64,000 nt of DNA from Luteibacter sp. OK325 (GCF_003050935.1 NZ_QAOX01000001.1:62001-126000); one strand, 5' to 3'. Positions 35,511 through 43,639 are shown, numbered from the stretch's first letter. Numbers and translations are program-made. The notes: generated by a model from the letters alone, not told the origin.

Positions 35511-36491
35511 ATGTCTTCCATCCTCTGCTTCGGCGAGGCGCTGATCGATTTCCACGCACAGCCCCAGGGCGGCGCCGGTCAGCCTCCCGCTTTCGTTCCC
35601 TTTGCCGGCGGCGCGCCGGCCAATGTCGCGGTCGCCGCGGCACGCCTCGGCGCCCACGCCCGCTTTGCCGGCATGCTCGCACGCGACATGTTCGGTGATT
35701 TCCTGCTGAAGAGCCTTACCGACCTTGGCGTCGGTACGGACGACATCGCGCGTACCGATGAGGCGCGTACCGCCCTGGCTTTCGTCGCACATGACGAAAA
35801 GGGCGATCGCAGCTTCAGTTTCTATCGTCCACCCGCGGCGGATCTGCTGTTCCGCCCGGAGCACTTCCGCAAGGAAGCGTTCGACGACCTTTCGATTTTC
35901 CACGTCTGCTCCAATTCGCTCACCGAAGCGGCGATCGCCGCGACGACTGTCGAAGGTATGCGGCGTGCACGTGCCGCCGGTGCATTGGTCAGTTTCGACA
36001 TGAACCTGCGCCCGGCCTTGTGGCCGGCCAGCGAAGCACCGCTGCCACGCCTGTGGGAAGCGCTGTCCGAAGCCGACGTGATCAAGCTCAGTGCGGAAGA
36101 GTTCGCCTTCATCCATGCGGGTGCGGGTTCCGACGACGCCGTGCTCGAGCGTCTCTGGCGCGGCAAGGCCGGCCTGTTGCTAGTGACCGACGGTGCCGAA
36201 CCGATGCGCTGGTTCTCCCGTTCGGCACGTGGCACGGTGCAGGGCTACGCCGTCGAAGCGGTGGACACCACCGCCGCCGGTGACGCTTTCGTGGGTGGCC
36301 TGCTCGCCCGACTGGCCGCGGAAAACGTTACGCCCGCGACCTTCGACGCGCTGGTCGCCGACACGGCCCGCCTCGACGACCTGATTCGATTCGCCGCAGC
36401 CTGTGGTGCGATCACCGCCACCCGCAAGGGATCGTTTACTGCCATTCCCGACCAGGCCGAAGTCAGGGCCTTCATGGAGAAGCACGCATGA
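35511..36491 (+). CDS. PfkB-family fructokinase
   Basis: A 326-residue ribokinase-fold enzyme. ATG 35511 follows AAGGACAGG. Marks are the N-terminal FGEALIDF, the substrate-binding FAGGAPANVAVAAARLG, SFDMNLRPALW and the anion-hole/catalytic base motif DTTAAGDAFVGG. The GGAPANVA type fits fructokinases. It would phosphorylate fructose made by the next gene product to fructose-6-phosphate. Its stop overlaps the start of that gene (ATGA). Mannose as direct substrate cannot be excluded. Confidence 0.9.
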   Translation: MSSILCFGEALIDFHAQPQGGAGQPPAFVPFAGGAPANVAVAAARLGAHARFAGMLARDMFGDFLLKSLTDLGVGTDDIARTDEARTALAFVAHDEKGDRSFSFYRPPAADLLFRPEHFRKEAFDDLSIFHVCSNSLTEAAIAATTVEGMRRARAAGALVSFDMNLRPALWPASEAPLPRLWEALSEADVIKLSAEEFAFIHAGAGSDDAVLERLWRGKAGLLLVTDGAEPMRWFSRSARGTVQGYAVEAVDTTAAGDAFVGGLLARLAAENVTPATFDALVADTARLDDLIRFAAACGAITATRKGSFTAIPDQAEVRAFMEKHA

Positions 36492-37708
36492 CGAACTACC
36501 CCCTCCCCGATTTCCACAACGTGGATGTACTGCGCGACCACGTCGCCAAGACCATGGGTTTCTACAAGCCGAACGAGGTCGACGCCGCCGGTGGCTTCTT
36601 CCAGTACTTCAAGGATGACGGTACGGTTTACGACCGCAGCCACCGCCACCTGGTATCGAGCACGCGCTTCGTGTTCAACCACGCCATGGCTTACCTGGAA
36701 TTCAACAAGCCCGAAGACAAGGACCTCGCGCTGCATGGTCTGAAGTACCTGCGCGACGTGCATCTGAATCCCGAGACCGGCGGCTACGCCTGGACCATCG
36801 CCGACGGTAAGCGCGACGACCAGATGAACCACTGTTACGGCCTGGCCTTCATGTTGCTGGCCTATTCCTGTGGCGTGAAGGTCGGCATGGCCGACGCACG
36901 CGGCTGGATGGAAGAGATCTGGAACCTGCTCGAGAAGCGCTACTGGGAGCCGGGTCCGGGCCTGTACCGCGACGAAGCCGACAAGGACTGGAACTTCACC
37001 GGTTACCGCGGCCAGAACGCCAACATGCACATGACCGAGGCGATGATCGCCGCGTGGGAAGCGACCAAGGAAGACCGCTTCCTCGATCGCGCCCTGCTGC
37101 TCGCCGAACACATGACCCAGCGCCAGGCTGGCCTGACGCCGCAGAAGCTGGTGTGGGAGCACTACCACAGCGACTGGACGATCGACTGGGAATACAACCT
37201 AGACAATCCCAAGCATCTGTTCCGCCCCTGGGGCTTCCAGCCGGGACACCAGACTGAGTGGGCCAAGCTGCTGACCATGCTCGAGCGTTATACCAAGGGC
37301 ACGGCGAAGCATAAGGACTGGCTGGTGCCGACGGCGAAGCACCTGTTCGACGAGGCGCTCGACAAGGCCTGGGACAAGGAATACGGCGGCATCGCCTATG
37401 GCTTCTCGCCGGAAGGCGACGTCTGCGACGACGACAAGTATTTCTGGGTGCAGGCCGAATCGCTGGCTGCCGCGCAACTGCTGTTCGAGACCACCGGCGA
37501 AAAGAAGTACGACCAGGCGTACGAGAAAATCTGGGCGTACAGCTGGGAGCACTTCGTCGACCACAAGTACGGGGCGTGGTACCGCATTCTCAAGCGCACC
37601 AACGAAAAGTACGACGACGAGAAGAGCCCCGCCGGCAAGACCGACTATCACACGATGGGCGCTTGCTACGAGGTGATGGCTTCGCTGCGCCGGATGCAGT
37701 CGAAGTAA
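36488..37708 (+). CDS. AGE-superfamily sugar isomerase, probable mannose isomerase
   Basis: A 406-residue cytoplasmic enzyme of the N-acylglucosamine 2-epimerase (alpha/alpha-barrel) superfamily, translationally coupled to the fructokinase. Typical blocks are GGFFQYFKDDG, STRFVFNHAMAY, YAWTIADG, NANMHMTEAMIAAW, RPWGFQPGHQTEWAKLL and WVQAESLAAAQLL, with the several His expected in the active site. Members turn mannose into fructose or act on N-acylglucosamine or cellobiose. With a GH92 mannosidase, sugar symporter and fructokinase around it, mannose-to-fructose isomerisation is the likely role. Confidence 0.88.
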   Translation: MTNYPLPDFHNVDVLRDHVAKTMGFYKPNEVDAAGGFFQYFKDDGTVYDRSHRHLVSSTRFVFNHAMAYLEFNKPEDKDLALHGLKYLRDVHLNPETGGYAWTIADGKRDDQMNHCYGLAFMLLAYSCGVKVGMADARGWMEEIWNLLEKRYWEPGPGLYRDEADKDWNFTGYRGQNANMHMTEAMIAAWEATKEDRFLDRALLLAEHMTQRQAGLTPQKLVWEHYHSDWTIDWEYNLDNPKHLFRPWGFQPGHQTEWAKLLTMLERYTKGTAKHKDWLVPTAKHLFDEALDKAWDKEYGGIAYGFSPEGDVCDDDKYFWVQAESLAAAQLLFETTGEKKYDQAYEKIWAYSWEHFVDHKYGAWYRILKRTNEKYDDEKSPAGKTDYHTMGACYEVMASLRRMQSK

Positions 37709-37712
37709 ACGC

Positions 37713-37759
37713 ATCTGCCTCGCACATCTCGACGGAGTGTCGCGATGTGCGAGGCAGAT
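37713..37759 (+). terminator. 16-bp perfect hairpin after the mannose operon
   Basis: ATCTGCCTCGCACATC (37713-37728) pairs perfectly with GATGTGCGAGGCAGAT (37744-37759) across a 15-bp loop, four bases after the isomerase stop. There is no T-run on the plus strand. Position between convergent genes suggests a terminator or 3'-protecting structure. Confidence 0.55.
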
Positions 37760-37790
37760 ACCTCACAATTCGCCGATTGGCACTCTCGCA

Positions 37791-38114
37791 TCACTCGTAC
37801 ACTTCGCTCATGAATCGCAGGTAGTCGTCCAGGGAGACGAGTTCGCGGTCCACCGGTCGGCCCTTTCGTTTCGCGAAACGCTGCATGTCGAGCACCAGTA
37901 TCCCTATACCCGAATCCCACTCATTGCCAATCCCGGGAGCCAGTTCGACATCGAACCTGTCGGTGGGCCTGAGGAGACCTCGGGGGATGCCAAGTTCCTG
38001 AGAGACGTGCGTAAGAAGCTCGGAGAAAACCTCAAAATCGATCTCATCCGGTCGATAACTCGCGTCGAAAATCTGACCTAACGAAAGGATTTGTCTATCT
38101 TTCGGAATGGGCAT
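37791..38114 (-). CDS. Unrecognised small acidic protein, possibly ACP-like/DUF1493-like
   Basis: A 107-residue acidic protein from ATG 38114, preceded by GAGGTTCC. The segment LLRPTDRFDVELAPG followed by ELVSLDDYLRFM recalls acyl-carrier-like small proteins of the DUF1493 kind, but this is a weak likeness. It follows by 22 bp a short frame that looks like the tail of a secreted toxin, so an immunity role is possible. Local GC content is lower than in the flanking genes. Function not established. Confidence 0.5.
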   Translation of the reverse strand: MPIPKDRQILSLGQIFDASYRPDEIDFEVFSELLTHVSQELGIPRGLLRPTDRFDVELAPGIGNEWDSGIGILVLDMQRFAKRKGRPVDRELVSLDDYLRFMSEVYE

Positions 38115-38135
38115 GGCGGGAACCTCACTTCATAA

Positions 38136-38450
38136 TTAGCGGATGCGCGGCGCATTGCACTCGCCAATGGCGCCGAGATCGTAAAAACCTTCCCATACCG
38201 TGGTTACAACGGCGAAGCGGCCAACAGCCCTGCCCGCGGCGCTGACTCGCGCTTGTAACGGTCCGAAGGATCGGCCGCTCGCAGCCCGCTGCATTGCCTG
38301 TCCCGCCGCCGAGGCGGCACGGTGCTGCCACGACGTGGCATGGGACGCTCTGCTGATACCCGACCCCGTCGGCCCGGACATCGCGTTACCGATCGAATTG
38401 GCCAGATTTGCCGCGCTCCCACAAACTTGGAGCCAGAGCCCAGCTTGAGC
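38136..38450 (-). pseudogene. C-terminal remnant of a larger protein, possibly a polymorphic toxin tail
   Basis: An open frame of 105 codons from the stop at 38451-38453, containing an ATG at 38381 that would give 81 residues. The whole stretch reads as the end of a longer Ala/Gly/Ser-rich protein (AANLANSIGNAMSGPTGSG, AASAAGQAMQRAASG) closing with a hydrophobic segment FAVVTTVWEGFYDLG and IGECNAP. No ribosome site precedes the ATG, and the upstream sequence is blocked by the end of the LigD-like gene. It is best seen as a leftover of a gene whose 5' part is lost. Confidence 0.35.
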
Positions 38451-38505
38451 CTAGCGCTGCGTCAGCTGCCTTTGCAACGGCGTCCGAAACCGTCGGGTAC
38501 AGCCA

Positions 38506-39384
38506 TCACCTTGTAGGCAACGCCTGCTTCAGCGATTCGATCCCCTCCCAGGGATCTGCTTTCGGCCCTTCGGTTCGCTTCAGCGCCTTCTTCAGGTCGA
38601 ACGCCCCGCCCGTCTTCAGCCGGGCAATCTCTTCCCAGCCCAACGGCATCGCCACCGGCGCACCGGCCCGCGCACGTAACGACCAACCCGTCACGCTCGT
38701 CGCGCCCCGTGTGTTGCGCAGCCAGTCGATGAAGATGAGGCCCTCGCGTTTGGCTTTGCTCGCCTCGGCGATGTAGCGCTTTGGCGCATCCGCGACCATG
38801 GCATCGGCGATGCCTTTGCAGAAGGCCTTCACCACGTCCCAGGACGGGCCGCGCCGGAAGGGCGCGACGACATGCAGGCCCTTGCCACCGGACGTGCGAA
38901 CGAAGCTTTCGAGGCCTTCGCCCTGGAGTCGCTCGCGGATCGCGCGCGCGCACGCCACGACGGTCTTCCAGTCGACATCCTGCGAGGGGTCGATGTCGAA
39001 GATGAGCCGGTCGGGCTGGTCGGGGTTGTCGACACGCGCGCCCCAGGGATGGAACTCCAGCGTATTCATCTGGACGAGTTCGAGGATGCCTTTGGCATCG
39101 TCGACATACAGGTACTCCGCTTTGCCGCCATCCTTCTCTTTCAGCGTTACGGCCTTCACGTGCTTGCCCAGCGTGTCAGCGTGGTGCTTCTGGAAAAAGC
39201 ACGCTCCCTTGGTGCCTTGCGGGCAACGCACCACCGACAAGGGCCGCCCTCGAAGTTCCGGCAGCATGAGTGGAATCACCGCGTCGTAATACGTAGCAAC
39301 GTCGCCCTTGGTCGGGCCACCCTCGCCGAAAACCTCGCGCTCCGGATGGGTGACGGCTACACCATCGACAATCAGCGGCCCCAT
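38506..39384 (-). CDS. Stand-alone LigD-type polymerase/primase domain
   Basis: A 292-residue protein matching only the archaeo-eukaryotic primase-like polymerase domain of LigD: GDVATYYDAVIPLMLPEL, RCPQGTKGACFFQKH, the metal-binding DIDPSQ, RTSGGKGLHVVAP and IFIDWLRNTRGAT. In bacterial non-homologous end joining this domain fills gaps, adding ribonucleotides, at Ku-bound ends. The nuclease and ligase domains of full LigD (over 800 residues) are missing here and nothing nearby supplies them. It lies four bases after ku and is surely cotranscribed with it. Confidence 0.93.
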   Translation of the reverse strand: MGPLIVDGVAVTHPEREVFGEGGPTKGDVATYYDAVIPLMLPELRGRPLSVVRCPQGTKGACFFQKHHADTLGKHVKAVTLKEKDGGKAEYLYVDDAKGILELVQMNTLEFHPWGARVDNPDQPDRLIFDIDPSQDVDWKTVVACARAIRERLQGEGLESFVRTSGGKGLHVVAPFRRGPSWDVVKAFCKGIADAMVADAPKRYIAEASKAKREGLIFIDWLRNTRGATSVTGWSLRARAGAPVAMPLGWEEIARLKTGGAFDLKKALKRTEGPKADPWEGIESLKQALPTR

Positions 39385-39388
39385 GGCG

Positions 39389-40312
39389 TCAACCCGCCTT
39401 GCGACGGGTGGCCGGTGACTTGCGCGAGGCGCCAGCCTTAGCGGGCGACTTCTTGGCAGCGACTTTCTTCGTCGCGGCTTTCTTCGTTATCGTCTTCTTC
39501 GCCGGTGTGCGGGTCTTCGCGCCGAGACTCTTCTTCAGCAGTGCCATGAAGTCGACGACGTTGGTCGTCGCATTTTCCGGCGCGTGATCGTCCTCGTCAT
39601 CGATTGTGGTCGTGACGCCCTTGCTCTTGAGGCGCTTCTCGATAGCCTTGCGCAGCTTGTCGCGGAAGTCGTCGCGGTAATCCCCGGGCTTCCACTTGCT
39701 CGACATGGACGCAATGAGGTCCTTCGCCATGTCCATCTCGCGTGGCGATATCCGGTACTCGGAGGTCGACTTGCCGGGGAGGTCGAAGTCCTCCGCATGG
39801 ACGATCTCGGACTGGTAGCGAAGGAGGTTCAAGACGAGCGCGTCGCCCTGCGGCATGACGGCCGCGAGGTACTCCCTGGTGCGGATCACGACGCGGGCGA
39901 TGCCGACCTTGCCGGTCTTCTTCAGTGTCTCGCGCAGCAGTACGTAGCCTTTCTCGGCCTTCTTTGCGGGCAGGAGCACATAAGGCTTCTCGAAGTACGC
40001 GGGGGCGATTTCACCAGCATCGACAAAGGTGTCGATTTCCACCGTCTCGTGCGCGTCGCTGGCGGCATTCTTGATGTCCTCTTCCTCGAGGACCACATAG
40101 CTACCCTTCTGGTATTCGAAGGCCTTGACGATGTCCTTCCAGGGCACTTCTTCGCCGGTGTCGGCGTTGACACGCTCGTAGCGCACGGGCGTGTTGCTGC
40201 GCTGGTCGAGCATGCGGAAATGCAGGTCGTTGCGCCGCTCGCCCGACATCAGCCGGATCGGCACGTTGAGCAGGCCGAACGATAGGGTACCGGTCCAGAT
40301 GGGACGGGCCAT
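39389..40312 (-). CDS. ku: Bacterial Ku protein (non-homologous end joining)
   Basis: A 307-residue DNA end-binding protein starting with MARPIWTGTLSFGLLNVPI, the standard Ku N-terminus. The ring-forming core (PVRYERVNADTGEEVPW, YVLLPAKKAEKGYVLLRETL, ALVLNLLRYQSEIV) runs to about residue 250. The C-terminus is a Lys/Ala-rich tail (KKTITKKAATKKVAAKKSP) that in other species aids DNA binding. It forms a homodimer, threads onto broken ends and recruits LigD. The ribosome site GAGG lies inside a strong hairpin (40314-40351), so translation may be controlled. Confidence 0.97.
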   Translation of the reverse strand: MARPIWTGTLSFGLLNVPIRLMSGERRNDLHFRMLDQRSNTPVRYERVNADTGEEVPWKDIVKAFEYQKGSYVVLEEEDIKNAASDAHETVEIDTFVDAGEIAPAYFEKPYVLLPAKKAEKGYVLLRETLKKTGKVGIARVVIRTREYLAAVMPQGDALVLNLLRYQSEIVHAEDFDLPGKSTSEYRISPREMDMAKDLIASMSSKWKPGDYRDDFRDKLRKAIEKRLKSKGVTTTIDDEDDHAPENATTNVVDFMALLKKSLGAKTRTPAKKTITKKAATKKVAAKKSPAKAGASRKSPATRRKAG

Positions 40313-40313
40313 G

Positions 40314-40351
40314 GGGCGATCCTCGAACCTCGGGGAGGTCGAGGATCGCCC
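40314..40351 (-). promoter_or_regulatory. Hairpin covering the ribosome site of ku
   Basis: On the minus-strand RNA, GGGCGAUCCUCGACCUC pairs with GAGGUUCGAGGAUCGCCC: 17 base pairs with one bulged U and a 3-nt loop. The stem ends one base before the ku start codon, and the only Shine-Dalgarno sequence (GAGG, 8 nt from AUG) is inside it. No U-run follows, so a plain terminator for the upstream gene is less likely. Confidence 0.6.
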
Positions 40352-40379
40352 TACGGGCGTGCACGGAACGCCAAAGGGG

Positions 40380-42290
40380 TCAGTGCTTCGGCTCGTCCAG
40401 TACCGGCAGTTCGATGGCACTGGCCGTCCCCGGCGCGTGCCAGACCTGCTGCGTGGCCTTCTGGTAGTCCGAAGGCTTCGCGAAGAAGATGTTCGGCACG
40501 TAGGTCTGCGGGTTACGGTCGTAGAGCGGGAACCACGAGGACTGCACCTGCACCATGGCGCGGTGACCCGGCAGGAAGGTGTGGTCCACGGTGGGCAGGC
40601 CGAACTTGTACTCCAGCGGGGTATTCGGCGTGATCGCCTTCGGATCCGAAAAACTCTCGCGATAACGGCCGCGGAAGATATCCATCGAGATGGCGAGTTC
40701 GTAGCCACCCATGGCCGGCGACGAGGCATTCGTCTCCGGAGCCACATCGATCAGCTTGACCACCCAATCGCTGTCCGTGCCGCTGGTGGAGGCGTAGAGG
40801 TTCACCTGCGGGGCGCCAGCCACGCGCAGCGGCGCGGTAAGCGGCTCGGTGACATAGGTGAGGACATCCGGGCGTCCGTCCACGAAACGCTGGTCCTGCA
40901 CCAGCCAGGTGGTCCAGGAGGTGCGATCGGTGAAGCGAACGGGGCGCGGCACATAGGACACCGGCTTGGCCGGGTCGGAGACATACTCGTCGTACTTCGC
41001 CGCCGAAGCGTCGGGGGCAGTGAACGACAGGCCGCCGTTGGCAACGAGGTAGAGCGGCTTCGTGCCTTTGGCCTGGGGCCAGGACTTGAAGCGGTCCCAG
41101 TGGTTCTCGCCGGTGTTGTAGATGAGCACGGGCGGGGTGTTCGCCTTCGGCGCGCCGTCCATCAGGTACTGGTTGAAGAACGGCAGGAGCACGTCGCGGC
41201 GGAACTGCAGGGCGGTGTCGCCATCCCAGTTCAGCGCGCCGAGCGAGGACGCGCTGTAGTTGACCTGGCTGTGCCGCCACGGGCCCATCACCAGGTAGTT
41301 CTTGTCGTTGCCCTTGTCCTTCGGCTCCACAGCCTCGTAGCTGTGGATCGCGCCCCACATGTCTTCCTGATCCCACAGGCCCTGCAGCCACATGGTGGGC
41401 ACCTTCAGCGGCTGCTTCGCCATTTCCTTGTCGAGCGCCTGCCCCTGCCAGTAGGCGTCGTACGAGGGATGCTCACTGAGCTTGCGCCAGTAGGGCAGCT
41501 GGTCGAGGCCGGCGGCCTTCGCATAATCGCCGGCCGAACCGGCCTTCAGGAAATTCGTGTAGTCGTCGAAACCGGCGCGCGTGATCTCCGCGCCCTTGCC
41601 ACGTTTGGCGTTCTGGCCGGTGATGTAATCGAAATTGGTCTGGCGAAAAGCGCCGTAATGGAACCAGTCGTCGCCCATCCAGCCATCCACCATCGGGCTT
41701 TCCGGCGCAGCTACCTTGAGCGCGGGATGCGGGTTGACCAGGGCCATCACCACGGTGAAGCCCTCATACGACGAGCCGATCATGCCGACCTTGCCGTTGG
41801 ACTCGGGCAGGTTTTTGGTCAGCCAGTCGATCGTGTCGTAGGCGTCGGTGGAATGATCCACCTCGGACGAATTGAGTGGACCACGCAGCGGGCGGGTCAT
41901 CACGTAGTCGCCCTCCGAGCCGTACTTCCCGCGGATGTCCTGGAAGACGCGGATGTACCCGGCGTCGACGAACACCTCGTCGCCCTGGGGCAACAGGTCG
42001 CGCATGGTCGTGGCCCCGGCGCGCTCGGCGCGTCCGTCGGCGTTGTACGGTGTGCGGGTCAACAGGATCGGCGCGTGTCTGGCGTTCTTCGGAATCACGA
42101 TGACCGTGTGCAGCTTCACCCCGTCGCGCATCGGGATCTCGACCTCCCGCTTGATGTAATCGTTGGCGGTGGTGGGCGAATCGAATTTTGCCGGGATGTC
42201 CGGCGTCATCGGCGCGGTCTGCGCCACCGCCAGGCTGGAGGCGACGGCCAGTGACAGGGCGAGCATGGGAAGCAACGAGCGATGCGACAT
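40380..42290 (-). CDS. CocE/NonD-family (X-Pro dipeptidyl-peptidase-type) serine hydrolase, secreted
   Basis: A 636-residue protein. ATG 42290 is six bases after AGGA, and a signal peptide follows (LLPMLALSLAVASSLAVAQ). The alpha/beta-hydrolase domain has the nucleophile S174 in GSSYEGF; REVEIPMRDGVKL, FVDAGYIRVFQDIRGKYGS and the C-terminal jelly-roll (WVVKLIDVAPE, YRESFSDPKAI) match CocE/glutaryl-7-ACA acylase-type enzymes. These cleave esters or amides, including N-acyl and Pro-peptide bonds. Natural substrate unknown. It lies 67 bp upstream of ku on the same strand, so read-through into the end-joining genes is possible. Confidence 0.9.
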   Translation of the reverse strand: MSHRSLLPMLALSLAVASSLAVAQTAPMTPDIPAKFDSPTTANDYIKREVEIPMRDGVKLHTVIVIPKNARHAPILLTRTPYNADGRAERAGATTMRDLLPQGDEVFVDAGYIRVFQDIRGKYGSEGDYVMTRPLRGPLNSSEVDHSTDAYDTIDWLTKNLPESNGKVGMIGSSYEGFTVVMALVNPHPALKVAAPESPMVDGWMGDDWFHYGAFRQTNFDYITGQNAKRGKGAEITRAGFDDYTNFLKAGSAGDYAKAAGLDQLPYWRKLSEHPSYDAYWQGQALDKEMAKQPLKVPTMWLQGLWDQEDMWGAIHSYEAVEPKDKGNDKNYLVMGPWRHSQVNYSASSLGALNWDGDTALQFRRDVLLPFFNQYLMDGAPKANTPPVLIYNTGENHWDRFKSWPQAKGTKPLYLVANGGLSFTAPDASAAKYDEYVSDPAKPVSYVPRPVRFTDRTSWTTWLVQDQRFVDGRPDVLTYVTEPLTAPLRVAGAPQVNLYASTSGTDSDWVVKLIDVAPETNASSPAMGGYELAISMDIFRGRYRESFSDPKAITPNTPLEYKFGLPTVDHTFLPGHRAMVQVQSSWFPLYDRNPQTYVPNIFFAKPSDYQKATQQVWHAPGTASAIELPVLDEPKH

Positions 42291-42490
42291 GGGCATTCCT
42301 GTGGCGTTGGGACGAAACCCGCCTAGCCTGCCGTATCGCGGGCGCTGAAGCCATGGCAAAAAAAGGTTCTTCGCGGATTACCGGGGCCGGGCGCTCAGCT
42401 TTCAGGCCGTGCATTCTTTCGCACCTCGCACCTCGCACCTCGCGCATGGCTCGGCTTCGCCATCGCTCTCTACACTTGGGCGTCTCGCGG

Positions 42491-42972
42491 GGGAGACCTT
42501 GGTGTCCACCCTCGCTGCTCAGACAGTCCTCCGCGTTCGGATCGGAAGGCCGCTTCGCGGCCCATGTATCTATCTGGCCTACGGCCGCTCACTTGTGCGG
42601 AACTCGCCTCGAGGGTGGACACCAAGGTCTCTCACGACGATACGGTTGGGTGGAAGGAGAGCCGTTGCGTGGTGCCGTCGTCGGCCCCGGTCGCTTCCGG
42701 AACACCGGGGCGATGCGGACGCGGTTGCTAGCACCCGGTTGCCCAACACCTTCCTCGCGCCCGTGCTGGCATGCCGGCCGACGATGCTGCCGCGCGCTTT
42801 GGCTCGACCCACACGAACCTCAGGGCTCGGGAGAGCCTTCGGTGTCCACCCTCGAGGCGAGTTCCGCACAAGTGAGCGGCCGTAGGCCAGATAGATACAT
42901 GGGCCGCGAAGCGGCCTTCCGCACCGAACGCGGAGGACTGTCTGAGCAGCGAGGGTGGGCACCGAATGCTCT
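42491..42972. repeat. Two inverted copies of a ~123-bp element with terminal inverted repeats
   Basis: The segment 42501-42623 reappears as its reverse complement at 42841-42963 with only about three differences. Each copy is itself bounded by inverted ends (GGTGTCCACCCTCG and its complement), and in the left copy the match extends to 24 bp (42491-42514 against 42610-42633, 23 matching). About 217 bp of unrelated sequence lies between the copies. Inner hairpins such as GGCCGCTTCGCGGCC add structure. It resembles a non-autonomous, MITE-like element present twice, but no target-site duplication is obvious. Confidence 0.8.
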
Positions 42973-43044
42973 GCGCCGCGACGTCACGCTCTGCGCCGCT
43001 ACGTCCACGCCCGCAGCGACGTCCCCGGAATTCCGCGATGAACC

Positions 43045-43084
43045 AAAAAAAAACCCGCCACTCCCTGGGGAGCGGCGGGTTTGG
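43045..43084 (-). terminator. Rho-independent terminator of the small lipoprotein gene
   Basis: AAACCCGCC-ACTCC and GGAGC-GGCGGGTTT (43051-43082) form a long GC-rich stem with one mismatch. It is followed on the minus strand by about nine T (43045-43053). It lies some 15 bp past the stop of the lipoprotein gene. Confidence 0.85.
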
Positions 43085-43097
43085 TCGTACTTACTGC

Positions 43098-43325
43098 TTA
43101 CTGAGCCGGAGCGGTCGAAGCCGGAGCCGGAGCAGCCGTGCCGGCAGCAGCCGGAGCGGTCGTGGCAGCAGCCGGAGCGGCGTCAGCCGGGGCAGCAGCC
43201 GGAGCGGCCGGAGCCGTGGCAGCAGCAGCCGGGGCAGCGGCCGGGGTAGCGTCTTCGCTCTTGTTGCAAGCGGAGAGCATGGCGGCAGCGACGAAGGCGA
43301 GTGCAGTGATCGAAGCAATCTTCAT
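43098..43325 (-). CDS. Small Ala/Pro-rich lipoprotein
   Basis: A 75-residue product. The signal peptide ends in a clear lipobox, AAMLSAC, with Cys20 as the lipidated residue, followed by NKSED. The remaining 50 residues are almost only Ala, Pro and Thr in repeats of the AAPAAA/TAPA type, an extended, flexible chain. AGGAGCC upstream is a good ribosome site and a strong terminator follows, so it is a real, single-gene transcript. Function unknown; similar short lipoproteins may act as periplasmic spacers or surface tethers. Confidence 0.78.
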   Translation of the reverse strand: MKIASITALAFVAAAMLSACNKSEDATPAAAPAAAATAPAAPAAAPADAAPAAATTAPAAAGTAAPAPASTAPAQ

Positions 43326-43639
43326 AGGTTTGGCTCCTCAGTTGTTATGTATAGGCGCAAGCGCGACGGCGGATACCCACTGGTTGGTGGGTCCTCCACG
43401 GCTTTCGCCGCGCGTGCAGATGATAAATGGTTTCATCCCTGGCGTGCCCGTGCGAAGACAGACACGACAAGATTGCAACGATCATGATGAAGCGTAGATG
43501 TCTGGTGACGCAAGCGTGACGCAATCGCACGCTTTTTTCAGAATAATCGCCTTACGCCTCCGGAAGCCAGCCCCTAGCCTTGTCAGTCATAAATTGCGAT
43601 TTGGACAACCTGTCCCGTCGCCTGACAAGGAGAGAATGG
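43326..43639. other. Divergent promoter region of lipoprotein and autotransporter genes
   Basis: 314 bp with no gene. A short ACCCAC/GTGGGT hairpin lies near 43376. Local AT-rich patches around 43480-43600 probably hold the autotransporter promoter, but I see no hexamer pair good enough to list. Confidence 0.5.

Larger units (their letters stand above)
42291..43097. other. 807-bp gene-free region with repeats
   Basis: No frame here looks like a protein. Open frames on both strands contain the same peptide only because the DNA is nearly palindromic. The region holds a 7-bp tandem repeat (GCACCTC three times from 42421), the large inverted repeat pair (42491-42972), a 20-bp tandem duplication (CTCTGCGCCGC...ACGT, 42969-43010) and the lipoprotein terminator. 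Confidence 0.75.

Noticed and set aside
42634-42828. Central spacer of the inverted repeat as a tRNA or known structured RNA
   Set aside because: Some short stems exist (CCCCGGT/ACCGGGG), but no cloverleaf, anticodon arm or T-loop pattern can be formed.
42409-42962. Open frames on both strands containing the same peptide (RGPCIYLAYGRSLVRNSPRG)
   Set aside because: The repeated peptide arises because the DNA is an inverted repeat. Neither frame has a ribosome site or credible composition, so I treat the region as non-coding repeats.
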